Origin: Luteolibacter ambystomatis
GTDB taxonomy: Bacteria > Verrucomicrobiota > Verrucomicrobiia > Verrucomicrobiales > Akkermansiaceae
Direction: 5' to 3'
NCBI RefSeq assembly: GCF_018137965.1
Contig: NZ_CP073100.1
Location: 2,739,754 to 2,803,753, forward strand
DNA: 64,000 nt
Position numbers and translations under genes: made by a program. Position 1 is the stretch's first letter. Every line of letters begins with the position of its first letter. Below, one piece after another: positions 1-8,858 of the stretch. The notes under the pieces are model-generated. The model was given only the letters and a program-made list of their open reading frames with translations. It was not told the DNA's origin and made no database searches.

Positions 1-2
1 TC

Positions 3-152
3 CTCGATGAAGCCCTGCGGACGGTTTGCGGACCGCTGCTGCGCTCGGTCGAGGGCCGCGGTTATGCGCCGTGGTTCACGGTGATGGCGGTGCTGCCGCT
101 GCTCGCCTTTCTCATTCTCCGCGGTGGCGGCCTGCTGCGCCGCCGCGCCTGA
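3..152 (+). CDS. C-terminal end of a membrane-anchored protein (partial)
   Basis: An open frame enters from the left edge and gives about 49 residues before a TGA stop. The last 25 residues form a hydrophobic segment (FTVMAVLPLLAFLIL) followed by a short arginine tail ending RRRA. This is a classic C-terminal membrane anchor with a cytoplasmic positive end. The FAD-dependent oxidoreductase starts 16 bases downstream on the same strand, so the two may share a transcript. No family can be named from such a short piece; the anchor resembles both ordinary C-tail anchors and sorting-type tails, but no PEP motif is visible. Confidence 0.55.
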   Translation, partial: LDEALRTVCGPLLRSVEGRGYAPWFTVMAVLPLLAFLILRGGGLLRRRA

Positions 153-168
153 TTTTGCTGCGATTGTC

Positions 169-2442
169 ATGCTCCTGGAACCTCCCTCCGCAAAACGCCA
201 TCTGCGCACCGATGAAATCACCGCCGACCTCGTCGTGATCGGCGGCGGGCTGGCCGGCACGTGTTGTGCCATCGCCGCCGCCCGCGAAGGGCTGAAGACC
301 GTGCTCATCCAGGACCGCCCGATGCTCGGTGGCAATGCCTCCAGCGAGGTGCGGCTGTGGATTCTCGGCGCGACCTCCCACCTGGGGAACAACAACCGCT
401 GGTCGCGCGAGGGCGGCGTGACCAATGAAATCCTGGAGGAAAACCTCTACCGCAACCGCCAGGGCAATCCCTACATCCTCGACACCATCCTGCTGGAGAA
501 GTGCCTGCTGGAGCCGAACCTCACGCTGCTGCTCGATACCGCCGTCGATGAGGTGGAGATGAATGGCGAGGAGATCGCCGCGGTCCGCGCCTTCTGCCCG
601 CAGAACTCCACCGTGTATCACGTGAAGGCCCCGCTGTTCTGCGATGCCTCCGGCGATGGCGTGGTGGCGTTCCTCGCCGGAGCCGCCTTCCGCATGGGCG
701 CGGAATCGAAGGAGGAATTCGGCGAAGGCTTCGCCCCGGATGCCGCTTACGGCCAACTCCTCGGCCACTCGATGTATTTCTACACCAAGGACACCGGCGC
801 GCCGGTGAGATACACCGCCCCGGCGTGGGCGCTGAAGGACATCACCGGCATCCCGCGCTACCGCCAGTTCAACACGAACATGCAGGGCTGCAACTTCTGG
901 TGGCTGGAATACGGCGGCCGTCTCGATACCGTCCACCAGTCGCAGGAGATCAAGATGGAGCTGTGGAAGGTGATCTACGGCGTGTGGGATCACATCAAGA
1001 ACTCCGGGAATTTCCCCGAGGCGGAAACACTGACGCTGGAGTGGGTCGGCCAGATCCCGGGCAAGCGCGAGAGCCGCCGCTTCGAGGGCGACTACATCCT
1101 CACCCAGCGCGATGTGGTGGAGCGCACCGTGTTTCCGGACGCGGTCGCGCACGGCGGCTGGGCGATGGACCTGCATCCGGGCGATGGTGTCTATTCCGCG
1201 CTGCCTGGCTGCACCCAGTGGCACGCGAAGGGCGTGTATGGCATCCCCTACCGCTGCTACTATAGCCGTAATATCAAAAACCTCTTCCTCGCGGGCCGCA
1301 TCATCAGCGCCAGCCATGTGGCCTTCGGCTCCACCCGCGTGATGGCTACCTGCGGTGCGGGCGGACAGGCGGTGGGCATCGCCGCGGCGCTGTGCCGCGA
1401 ATCGGGTTGCCAGCCTGCGGACCTGAATGCACCGGAAGCGATGAAGCGCCTGCAAACGCGGCTCGATCGTGCGGGCCAGCATTTGCCCGGCGTCACCGTG
1501 GAGGATGAATCCGATCTCGCCCGCAGCGCACGTGTCTCCGCGAGCAGCACCTACCGCCTCGCCACGCTGGAAACCAACAAGGCCTGGGTACGCCTCGACA
1601 GCGCGTGGGCGATGCTGGTGCCACTCACCGCCGGTTCCGCGCCGGAGTTTTCCTTCGAGGTTTCCGCGGAACACGCCGGAGCCCTGCGCGTGGAGCTCTG
1701 GAAAGCGGAGCGTGCCGGAGAGTTCACGCCGGAGGTGCTGGTGGATGCGCTGGAAATTCCGTTTTCCGAAGGGCAGTCCGATGTGGCGGTGCGCTTCCAG
1801 TGCGTGCTGCCGGTGGCTGGCTATCACTTCGTGAAAGTGTGCGAGGATCCGGCGGTGCGCCTGCGCGTGAGCGACCAGCGCGTGACCGGCGTGGTCGCGG
1901 TTTCGAATGCCTTCAACAAGGCGGTGGCCACTTCCGCAGTGCAGGAACCTCCCGCAGGCATCGGCATCGATCGCTTCGAATTCTGGCTGCCGAAGCGCCG
2001 CCCCGAAGGACGCAATCTCGCGATGACGGTGACGCCCGCCGTGGAGGTCTTCGCTCCGGAAAATGTGATCCATGGTCCCGCGCGTCCAACAAGCCTGCCG
2101 AATGCGTGGGTCGCCGATCCGCAGGACGCCGCACCGGAGTTGTGGCTCGACTGGGATGCGGCGGTATCCGTGGGTCGGGTGGTGATCGAGTTCGATCCGG
2201 ACTGGGATCATCCGATGGAGTCGGTGCTGATGACGCATCCGGAGGAGGTGGTGCCATTCATGGTACGGTCGTTCGAGTTGGTCGATGACGCGGGCGAGGT
2301 GGTGCATCGCCAGGAGGAACATCACTCGGCGCGCTTCGAATGGTCACCGCCGGAGAAGGTCGCAACGAAGCGGCTCGGCCTGCGTGTGACCGCCACCGCC
2401 GGAGCTCCCGCCGCGGTGTTCCGATTCCGCTGTTATGAGTGA
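169..2442 (+). CDS. FAD-dependent oxidoreductase (FAD_oxidored type) with a discoidin-like C-terminal region
   Basis: The product is 757 residues. The N-terminus carries a Rossmann dinucleotide-binding fingerprint (VVIGGGLAGTCCAIAAA, about residues 23-39), then a GGNASSEVRLW segment typical of the FAD_oxidored family seen in Planctomycetes and Verrucomicrobia. Residues to about 460 form the flavoprotein core and end in a second GG motif (TCGAGGQAVGIAAAL). From about 630 the sequence changes to a beta-rich segment (NVIHG, WxS-like and LWLDWD pieces) resembling an F5/8 type C carbohydrate-binding fold. The frame could start upstream at position 124, but the ATG at 169 puts the FAD motif at the usual distance from the N-terminus. 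No signal peptide is visible, so it is probably cytoplasmic. The substrate is unknown; relatives sit in polysaccharide-use loci. Confidence 0.85.
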   Translation: MLLEPPSAKRHLRTDEITADLVVIGGGLAGTCCAIAAAREGLKTVLIQDRPMLGGNASSEVRLWILGATSHLGNNNRWSREGGVTNEILEENLYRNRQGNPYILDTILLEKCLLEPNLTLLLDTAVDEVEMNGEEIAAVRAFCPQNSTVYHVKAPLFCDASGDGVVAFLAGAAFRMGAESKEEFGEGFAPDAAYGQLLGHSMYFYTKDTGAPVRYTAPAWALKDITGIPRYRQFNTNMQGCNFWWLEYGGRLDTVHQSQEIKMELWKVIYGVWDHIKNSGNFPEAETLTLEWVGQIPGKRESRRFEGDYILTQRDVVERTVFPDAVAHGGWAMDLHPGDGVYSALPGCTQWHAKGVYGIPYRCYYSRNIKNLFLAGRIISASHVAFGSTRVMATCGAGGQAVGIAAALCRESGCQPADLNAPEAMKRLQTRLDRAGQHLPGVTVEDESDLARSARVSASSTYRLATLETNKAWVRLDSAWAMLVPLTAGSAPEFSFEVSAEHAGALRVELWKAERAGEFTPEVLVDALEIPFSEGQSDVAVRFQCVLPVAGYHFVKVCEDPAVRLRVSDQRVTGVVAVSNAFNKAVATSAVQEPPAGIGIDRFEFWLPKRRPEGRNLAMTVTPAVEVFAPENVIHGPARPTSLPNAWVADPQDAAPELWLDWDAAVSVGRVVIEFDPDWDHPMESVLMTHPEEVVPFMVRSFELVDDAGEVVHRQEEHHSARFEWSPPEKVATKRLGLRVTATAGAPAAVFRFRCYE

Positions 2443-2454
2443 TGAAATCCAATC

Positions 2455-2569
2455 GTGGCTGTGGCGTCCCGCCGCAAGCCGTGGTTGTGGCGTCCCGCCG
2501 CGACACCCTCCATCCAGAGCTTCGGCGGGACGCCGACGCCACGGCCTGCTGCGAGACGCAGCAGCCACA
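2455..2569. repeat. Dispersed imperfect palindromic repeat, copy 1
   Basis: This intergenic segment contains two tandem GTGGCGTCCCGCCGC units followed by an inverted GGCGGGACGCC unit, and is bounded by GTGGCTG and its complement CAGCCAC. A second copy of the same architecture begins at 11848 and matches closely along both arms while differing in the central 15 bases. It lies between two same-strand genes. It resembles REP/MITE-like elements, and no coding capacity is credible. Confidence 0.75.
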
Positions 2570-2627
2570 TTATAAAATATAATTTCAAATTAGCGCAACA
2601 TTCCCCACCTCATTCCGTAAACCCATC

Positions 2628-4814
2628 ATGCACACGCACGCCCGATTTCTTCCGGCCTTTGTCACTTGTGGTCTCGCTCTGAGCGCGATGGCGCACGGCG
2701 CGGGCAATCTCGCCACCGGAGCCGCAGTGAAGGCCAGCAGCGAGAAAACCGAAGGCCCCGCGAAGAATGCGGTGGATGGCGTGGAGAGCGATGAGTCCCG
2801 CTGGATCGCGAATGCGAACAACGACAAGAACCCCTGGCTGGAGATCACGCTGGCGCAGCCGGCGGACATCGCCGCCGTGGATGTCTATTCCGGCTGGCGG
2901 AGCGAGGCCCAGCTCGCCGACTTCGATATTTCCGTGTGGGAAAACGGCCAATGGTCGCTGACCGATGCTGGCCGCGTGCGCGGCAACAAGGAGGACGTCC
3001 GCCGCGTGCTGGTCAGCGCCCGCAATGTCACCAAGCTGCGCCTTTCCCTGCCCTCCGGCGGTCCGGGCCGCATCCGTGAGATCGCCGTCTATGGAGCCGC
3101 GGACGAAGCCGCCGGCACCGGCGTGAAGGCCGTGGTCCGTCCCGGCGGACCGGTGGCTCGGAACGTCCACCAGATCGCGCTCAACCAGGTCGGCTTCCAA
3201 ACCGCGTGGCCGAAGCGTTTCACCGCGCCGCTGAGCCCGGACGGCACGCCATTCATCGTACGTGCGGCCTCGGGTGGATCGCCGTTGTTCCAAGGCGTCA
3301 TCAAGGGCAACATCGGCGACTTCTCCGACTTCAAGCCCGCCGACAGCGATGCCGAATACGTGGTGGAGGTGAAGGGCGGCACGCTCCGCGATGGCACCAG
3401 CGATCCCTTCTGGATCCGCACGGACCTGATGAAGGAGCGCTTCTGGCAGCCCGCGGTGGATTTCCTGATCGACTCCCGCAGCGTGGTCGGCACGCACCCC
3501 AGCGCCTACGGCGGCTGCCCGTGGCGGGACGGCACGTATTATGATGCGATCCTTCCCGCGCTGGTCATGTTCCAGATGGCGGACCCGGCGCGGATCGCGG
3601 CGATGCCCCGGCAGATCGATTGGGAGGCGGACAAGAAGCGCGTGCTTGATCCTTCGTTCAAATACTTCGCCGGTGATCCGGGCGGCAAGGGCGCGCTGGA
3701 CATCGCGCGCCGCTACTACCAGGAATTCGAGCCACCGAAAGCCGATGCACCGGATGTGGTGAAGCTGATCCACTGGGGTGCGGGCTTCTATCTGCTCAAT
3801 CCAGCCACCACCGATCCCTCCGGCGATCCGGATGGTCGCAAAATCCACAGCCAGACCGTCGAACAGGTCGCCTACGTGATCTGGGCCTGGCCGGTGCTGA
3901 AGCAGTGGCTGCCGCAATCCTTCTACGACCGCTGCAAGACGCTCTGCTTCGAGAATTGGAAGCCCTCGCTGGAAAACGATCCGCTGACCGATCCCGCCAC
4001 CTACAAACCCATCTCCGTGCTCAACCAGGGTTCCGGGATGGGCGGCGACCTCAATCCCTTCAAAGGCCGCCACGCTCCGGGCCACTCGATCGTGCCGAAC
4101 CTGCTCATGCATGAGGTGGCGAAACGCGAGAAGCGCGCCGACGCGGGCAAATATCTCGACGCCGCCGTGGTTCAAGCCGCATGGATCGTGAAAACGCTGG
4201 ATTGGAACGACCCACGCACCACCAAGGGCCAGCGCATGAGCGAGCACCGCACCATTCCGAACCTGGTATGGCTGCTGAAGAACTACCCCGACCGCGCGCC
4301 TGCCGGACTGAAGGAAAAGATCCAGCAATGGGCCGAAGTCGCCGTCCACCGTGGAGACAACCTCTGGGATTTCCGACGTTACGATGAAGATAGTAATTGG
4401 ACGATCCCGCGGATGAACGACGTGGGGAGCATCGTGAGCTTCCCCGCGTGCGCGGTGGCGGCCTCGTGGGCAGTGGACGATCCGGCCCTCAAGCGCCGCC
4501 TGCTGGAGCTGGCGGTCGCGCAGGCCGATGCGGCCTTCGGGCGGAATCCTCGTCTCGCCGCCTCCCCCAGCCTGCCGGAGCTCGGCTTCACCGGCATCGA
4601 GCGCGGCTGGCCGGTCCAGCACACGCTGAACATCTGCGCGCGCCTGGAGCTGTGCCGTGGCTCCATCTCCGGCAGCCCGGGGACCGAGATGTATCCCTTC
4701 AAGCCGGAGGGCCGCTACCGCCACCCGGAAGGCTGGGTCAACTACGGCGCCTCCTGGTGCATCAGCCTCGCGTATCTGAATGCCTCGAACGCTGGGAATC
4801 TGCCGGGGTTGTGA
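2628..4814 (+). CDS. Secreted discoidin-domain protein with CelD_N-like Ig domain and a C-terminal alpha-helical (GH9-like) region
   Basis: The 728-residue product begins with a signal peptide (hydrophobic LPAFVTCGLALSAMA, cleavage near residue 25). Residues about 25-155 look like an F5/8 type C domain (GxAVKASSE, AVDG, RWIA, WLEITLAQPADI, VDVYSGW). A segment near 178-260 (HQIALNQVGFQTAWPKRF) is typical of the N-terminal Ig-like domain of family 9 cellulases. The remaining 450 residues are rich in aromatic and helical pieces (GCPWRDGTYYDAI, RRYYQEFEP), fitting an alpha/alpha-barrel hydrolase, though no canonical catalytic motif could be assigned with certainty. It probably binds or cleaves plant polysaccharide outside the inner membrane. 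The palindromic block downstream may end its transcript. Confidence 0.75.
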   Translation: MHTHARFLPAFVTCGLALSAMAHGAGNLATGAAVKASSEKTEGPAKNAVDGVESDESRWIANANNDKNPWLEITLAQPADIAAVDVYSGWRSEAQLADFDISVWENGQWSLTDAGRVRGNKEDVRRVLVSARNVTKLRLSLPSGGPGRIREIAVYGAADEAAGTGVKAVVRPGGPVARNVHQIALNQVGFQTAWPKRFTAPLSPDGTPFIVRAASGGSPLFQGVIKGNIGDFSDFKPADSDAEYVVEVKGGTLRDGTSDPFWIRTDLMKERFWQPAVDFLIDSRSVVGTHPSAYGGCPWRDGTYYDAILPALVMFQMADPARIAAMPRQIDWEADKKRVLDPSFKYFAGDPGGKGALDIARRYYQEFEPPKADAPDVVKLIHWGAGFYLLNPATTDPSGDPDGRKIHSQTVEQVAYVIWAWPVLKQWLPQSFYDRCKTLCFENWKPSLENDPLTDPATYKPISVLNQGSGMGGDLNPFKGRHAPGHSIVPNLLMHEVAKREKRADAGKYLDAAVVQAAWIVKTLDWNDPRTTKGQRMSEHRTIPNLVWLLKNYPDRAPAGLKEKIQQWAEVAVHRGDNLWDFRRYDEDSNWTIPRMNDVGSIVSFPACAVAASWAVDDPALKRRLLELAVAQADAAFGRNPRLAASPSLPELGFTGIERGWPVQHTLNICARLELCRGSISGSPGTEMYPFKPEGRYRHPEGWVNYGASWCISLAYLNASNAGNLPGL

Positions 4815-4830
4815 GACGATGCGATTTCCA

Positions 4831-5089
4831 AGCCCCGGAGGGGCGGCGAAAGGTAGCCGGTGGCGCAAGCCACCGGAACCGTCCGGATGATGATTGAAGT
4901 CCCGGAGGGACGACGCAAACGGAGGTCTGTGAGCGTTTTATTTGGAGTGAGTCGCCGGATTGAATCATCCGATGCGGTTGGTCCTGGGTGAGAGCGCAGG
5001 CAGCGTCGTCCCTCCGGGACTTCGAAATCACTCCGATCGACGACCGGTGGCTTGCGCCACCGGCTACCATTCGTCGCCCCTCCGGGGCT
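4831..5089. repeat. Large nested palindrome between convergent genes
   Basis: Two nested inverted repeats fill the gap between convergent genes. The outer arms are 46 bases each (4831-4876 and 5044-5089) and differ at only a few places. The inner arms are 21 bases and perfect (4896-4916 and 5003-5023, GAAGTCCCGGAGGGACGACGC and its complement). Each outer arm itself contains a CCGGTGGC-GCAAGCCACCGG hairpin. The position suggests a bidirectional transcription end or a REP-like element. Nothing coding was seen in this 309-base gap. Confidence 0.75.
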
Positions 5090-5123
5090 CAGAACCAGTC
5101 GTCAGCTCCTGCTTGATCCGAAC

Positions 5124-6338
5124 TCATGGCTTCGGCTTCGCCTCGTCCTCCAGCAACAGCTTCATCATCTCTTCCGCAGCCCCTTCGCACACCGTGCGGA
5201 TCAGCTTGCGGTCCGTGGAATATCCGAGCTCATAGGTGATCGCGGGCGTGCCGAAGGTCTCATACGCCCAGCCCTTCGACGTGGGCACGCCCACGTTGTG
5301 CGCGTCCTCGCGCTTGAACTTGTAATCCGGAAAACGTCCGTGAATCGCACCCAGCCAACGGCGGGTGAAGTCCGGCGGAAAGGTCGGATCTTTGTCCTGC
5401 TGGGTGTAGAACACATCCTCGCCGGTGGAATGGAAATCGATGAAGAGATACGGCTTCACACCCGGAGACTTGCCGATCCTTACCAGTGCCTCGCTCACCG
5501 CGCGCGTCTCAGGCTGTGAGAACGCCTTCCAATCGCGGTTCGTATCCACGCCGCCCATGTTGGACCGCCAGTGGCCGTGCTCCACACCATCCGGATTCAC
5601 CAGCGGAATGACCAGCGTCTTGAACTTCGCCCGGTAGCGGCGCGCTAGATCGGTGTCCGCGGTGATGGTATCGACGAACTGCATCAGCGCCATGCTGCCG
5701 GTCACCTCCGGCGGATGCTGGCGGCCGATCACGAAGACGAGGTTCTTCGCATCACCCTCTCCGAAGGTGAGGCTGCGGAGCGTCCGGCCTTCGATGGACT
5801 TGCCCACCGGCTCCTCCTTCGCAAACGGCAGCCTGGCTTTCCGGTCCATCCACTGTTCCAGATCCGCGATGCCCAGCAATTCCTGCGCCGCCACCCACAA
5901 CGGTCGAGGGCCGGCCTGGATCGTCGCCCACGCTTCACGGGTGTCTCTCTTCGAGACAAAGCCTTCCTTTGGCAGTTCGGTCCACGTCTTCCCATCCGTG
6001 CTCAGGCGAGGCCGCAGCACCGAACCCTCCGCGGTGAGGACGAAATGAAGCTTGAGAGTCCTCGCGGTGGCCGAGGTGACTTTGAAGGCATACCACGGGC
6101 TGGGGTTGATCGGCTCGTTCTCCGGAGAAAGGGTCAGCTTGAACTCATCCGTGCCGGCTTGCTCGCAACCATTGAGACGGCCTTGCGAAAAGTCATCGTT
6201 GAAGCTCACGCCCGCGTCCTCGAACTCCCAGATGCGGCGGATGTGCTTTTCCGCTGGTGGCAGATCCTTGGCAAAAGAGGACGGCAGGAGAAATACGGCG
6301 GCCATTCCCACCAGCCATCGGCTGGATGGGCGGGACAT
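5124..6338 (-). CDS. Secreted M14-family zinc carboxypeptidase
   Basis: The protein is 404 residues from the chosen ATG. A signal peptide (MSRPSSRWLVGMAAVFLLPSS) precedes an N-terminal beta-sandwich domain of about 110 residues, as in cytosolic-carboxypeptidase-like M14 proteins. The peptidase domain shows the zinc-binding HPPE (H-x-x-E in GRQHPPEVTG), an NPDGVEHGHWR substrate-binding stretch, the third zinc ligand in FIDFHSTGED, and the catalytic glutamate in YELGYS. An in-frame ATG 18 bases upstream (6356) is an alternative start; more upstream extension gives no sensible leader. It should cut C-terminal residues from peptides in the periplasm or outside the cell. It is convergent with the discoidin gene and appears monocistronic. 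Confidence 0.85.
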   Translation of the reverse strand: MSRPSSRWLVGMAAVFLLPSSFAKDLPPAEKHIRRIWEFEDAGVSFNDDFSQGRLNGCEQAGTDEFKLTLSPENEPINPSPWYAFKVTSATARTLKLHFVLTAEGSVLRPRLSTDGKTWTELPKEGFVSKRDTREAWATIQAGPRPLWVAAQELLGIADLEQWMDRKARLPFAKEEPVGKSIEGRTLRSLTFGEGDAKNLVFVIGRQHPPEVTGSMALMQFVDTITADTDLARRYRAKFKTLVIPLVNPDGVEHGHWRSNMGGVDTNRDWKAFSQPETRAVSEALVRIGKSPGVKPYLFIDFHSTGEDVFYTQQDKDPTFPPDFTRRWLGAIHGRFPDYKFKREDAHNVGVPTSKGWAYETFGTPAITYELGYSTDRKLIRTVCEGAAEEMMKLLLEDEAKPKP

Positions 6339-6623
6339 GGAGGCGGAGGAAGCCATGCGTTTCAAGGCGATGGATGACGGATTCAGCGTGCCGTGGGAAC
6401 GCCGCGGCACGGGATTTTCTTTCCTCCCACCGGACGCGAATGAATTCCCCGTTTTCCACCCCGGTCCGATATTGCCACACGAACGCATGGCTATGAAAAC
6501 CGCATGGCAGCCGCTTCCCCTTCACATTGTAAAACAAGGTCCTACGTCCACGCGGTCCGCCCGACGACAACCTTTCTCAAACTTTCTGGTCAGTTTCCGC
6601 CATTTCGCGGAACCTGCCATTAG

Positions 6624-7172
6624 ATGAACCCCGATCCGGTCGAGCCGCACGCCGTGCCGCAGGACGAGGCGGAGATGGCTCACGCGATCGCCGCCCTCCG
6701 TGTCCCGCTGCGTGCCTACGTGCTCTCGATCCTGCCGCACAAGGCCGCATGCGATGACGTGGTGCAGGAGACCATGATCTTCCTCTGGGAGCGCCGCGGC
6801 GAATATCGGGAGGACACCAACCTGCGCGCGTGGGCGTTCAAGGTGGCGTGGTTCAAGGCCATGGGCCATCGCCGCGACCGCACGCGCGAGGAACGCGTGG
6901 TCACTTATTCGGAGGACAGCCTGCACCGCATCAGCGGCGCGATGGAAGAGATCCTGGAGGACATCGAGCCGCGCATGGAGGCCTTGCGCAAATGCCTGTC
7001 CCAGTTGGACGCGGATGAGCTCCAACTACTGCGTCTGAAGTATGTGGACCGCGGCTCGCTCACCGCCCATGCGCAGGACCGCGCCGAGCACCCGAACCGC
7101 GTCCAGAAGACGATCTCGCGGCTACGGCTGAGACTGCGCCACTGCATCCAATCCAAACTTTCCCTGTCATGA
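6624..7172 (+). CDS. ECF-type RNA polymerase sigma factor (Rhodopirellula/Verrucomicrobium type)
   Basis: The 182-residue protein has sigma region 2 (CDDVVQETMIFLWERR, then NLRAWAFKVAWFKAMGHRRD) and a C-terminal region 4 helix-turn-helix (LSQLDADELQLLRLKY, ending RVQKTISRLRLRLR). This two-domain layout is typical of extracytoplasmic-function sigma factors. The stop codon overlaps the start of the next gene (ATGA), a FecR-type regulator, so the two are translationally coupled. That pairing means the sigma factor is probably held inactive by, or signalled through, the downstream membrane protein. Its targets are unknown; a decayed secreted-protein gene follows the pair. Confidence 0.88.
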   Translation: MNPDPVEPHAVPQDEAEMAHAIAALRVPLRAYVLSILPHKAACDDVVQETMIFLWERRGEYREDTNLRAWAFKVAWFKAMGHRRDRTREERVVTYSEDSLHRISGAMEEILEDIEPRMEALRKCLSQLDADELQLLRLKYVDRGSLTAHAQDRAEHPNRVQKTISRLRLRLRHCIQSKLSLS

Positions 7173-8641
7173 AGCCGACCTCCCCGGAGCTCCGCAAGCT
7201 CATCGACCAACTGCTCGATGGACGCGAGATGAGCAAAGTCGACACCAGCCGTCTCGAAGACCTCATGCACGATGAGGATGCCCTGCGTTACTACGCGGAA
7301 ACGGTCACGCACGAGTCGATGATGGCGGACGCGCTGAATGACATCACCGGCGTGGAGAGGAAGCCTCACAACATCCTGAGTTTCCCGGCGAAGCTGGCAC
7401 TCGGTGCTGCAGCGGCCGCAGCGTGCTTCACACTCGGATTCATCAGCCGCCCGCCACAGAGGGTGGAGGTGAAAGTGCCGGTTGCCGCCGTGCCCACGCC
7501 GAAGCCACCTCGCCCCGTGGACGCCCTGCCTGCCCGCATCACCGGCCTCATGGGCGTGGAGTGGGCAAACGGCCAAGAGCCGGATCTGCTTGGCACGCAG
7601 GGTCAGGCGCGCCGTCTTTCCATCCGCACCGGTCTGGTGGAGCTCACGTATGCCTCCGGCGTGCGCGTCACGCTGGAGGGGCCGGTCGACTACTCGATCA
7701 TCGATGGCACCGCGGGCAGCCTCGCCGTGGGCAAGCTGGTCGCGTATGTGCCGAAGGGCGCGGAGGGCTTCCATGTGGACTATGCAAAGGGCCGGGTGGT
7801 CGATCTCGGCACCGAGTTCGCCATGGACGTGCATGAGGACGGCAGGACCGAGCTGGGTGTCTTCGATGGAAAGGTGCAGCTCCACGTTCCCGGGCAGGAC
7901 GTTCGCCTGCTGCAGGTGAACCAGGCGCTGATGCATGATGACCAAGCGGAGGACGTGGTCAGCTCGATCCCGCTGGACCGTGACAAGTTCGTGCGTCGCA
8001 TGCCCGCGCGTGATTTCCGCTGGGAGGTGAAGAGCGGCGGAGCGAAGCAGGTGGAGTTTGACGTCACCCATCTGATCTGGAAGTCCGGCACGTATCGCCC
8101 GGTCTTCAAGTGGATGCAGGGGCCCGCCGTAGTGGAGGTGAAGGATGTCGCCTTGCTTCGCGATGGCATGGTGATCAGCCGCACGGAGAACAGCGGCACC
8201 ACCGGGAACTACGCCCAGAACGTGACCGGAAACCTCTTCACCCTGCTGGTTGGGAGCAACCAATACCAGCCCGGCCGATGGACGCTGAAGGCCACCCTCC
8301 GACCGATCAGGGGAGGTTCCCGTGCAACCGGCATCGTGCAGTTCGAGGAAGGCCTGATCACCACCGCCACCGAGGCGGACTTCATCGGCACGTGGCGTTA
8401 CTTTTACAGCGGCCTTGAGCATCTGCGTCAATTCCTGCCGGACGGCACCATCCGCTTCTACAAGGGCGGCAGGCTGGCGACGGAGAATTTCGTCGGCGGC
8501 CGCTGGCACGTGCGGGACGGCATCCTCTATCAGGAAGCTCCCGAACTCGGCATCGTGGAAACCCACGCCCTGCGGAACAAGGACACGCTCATCTTCGTAA
8601 ACCGGCCGTATGACAATGCGGTGCGGGTGAAGGACCCGTGA
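7169..8641 (+). CDS. FecR-domain membrane regulator (likely anti-sigma factor)
   Basis: The 490-residue protein has a short cytoplasmic helical N-terminus (LRKLIDQLLDGREM, LEDLMHDEDALRYYAE), one membrane segment near residues 70-92 (LALGAAAAAACFTLGFI), and a periplasmic FecR domain around 150-270 (LTYASGVRVTLEGPVDYSI, KGRVVDLGTEFAMDVHEDG, GVFDGKVQL). The last 220 residues are beta-rich and of unknown family. FecR proteins pass periplasmic signals to a partner ECF sigma factor. Coupling by a 4-base overlap with the sigma gene supports that partnership. In this phylum the signal is generally not known. Confidence 0.85.
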   Translation: MKPTSPELRKLIDQLLDGREMSKVDTSRLEDLMHDEDALRYYAETVTHESMMADALNDITGVERKPHNILSFPAKLALGAAAAAACFTLGFISRPPQRVEVKVPVAAVPTPKPPRPVDALPARITGLMGVEWANGQEPDLLGTQGQARRLSIRTGLVELTYASGVRVTLEGPVDYSIIDGTAGSLAVGKLVAYVPKGAEGFHVDYAKGRVVDLGTEFAMDVHEDGRTELGVFDGKVQLHVPGQDVRLLQVNQALMHDDQAEDVVSSIPLDRDKFVRRMPARDFRWEVKSGGAKQVEFDVTHLIWKSGTYRPVFKWMQGPAVVEVKDVALLRDGMVISRTENSGTTGNYAQNVTGNLFTLLVGSNQYQPGRWTLKATLRPIRGGSRATGIVQFEEGLITTATEADFIGTWRYFYSGLEHLRQFLPDGTIRFYKGGRLATENFVGGRWHVRDGILYQEAPELGIVETHALRNKDTLIFVNRPYDNAVRVKDP

Positions 8642-8652
8642 GGGCAATGTAG

Positions 8653-8671
8653 GGGGAAGCTCCGCTTCCCC
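8653..8671 (+). terminator. Hairpin after the FecR gene
   Basis: A perfect 8-bp stem (GGGGAAGC / GCTTCCCC) with a 3-base loop lies 11 bases after the FecR stop codon. It is followed by TCTTCGGG rather than a clear T run, so termination is plausible but unproven. It could also be a short REP-like hairpin. Confidence 0.4.
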
Positions 8672-8733
8672 TCTTCGGGATCGGACGTCCTTCGGCCTGA
8701 CAAGCCACCGTCAACGGACCTGGCGGAGACATT

Positions 8734-8752
8734 TCGAAAGCAGAGCTTTCGA
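8734..8752. repeat. Short hairpin
   Basis: TCGAAAG and CTTTCGA form a perfect 7-bp stem around a 5-base loop (CAGAG). It sits in the 217-base gap between the FecR gene and the short secreted remnant. Its role is unknown; with the hairpin at 8653 it resembles dispersed intergenic hairpins of this phylum. Confidence 0.4.
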
Positions 8753-8858
8753 CTACAATCCCCGCCAAATTTCTTCGTTTTTCTTGGTCAGGTTTTGAAA
8801 CGCGGTGGCACTCCCCACCAAGGCGCATCGTATTGCCCGTTCCCAAAACCCCCGAACC

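Noticed and set aside
112-2325. 737-residue minus-strand ORF opposite the FAD oxidoreductase
   Set aside because: It is rich in H, R and A with no leader or family motif and lies wholly antisense to a convincing gene, as expected from GC-rich codon structure.
2610-4868. 752-residue antisense ORF over the discoidin protein
   Set aside because: Low-complexity composition and complete overlap with a protein that has a signal peptide and recognisable domains.
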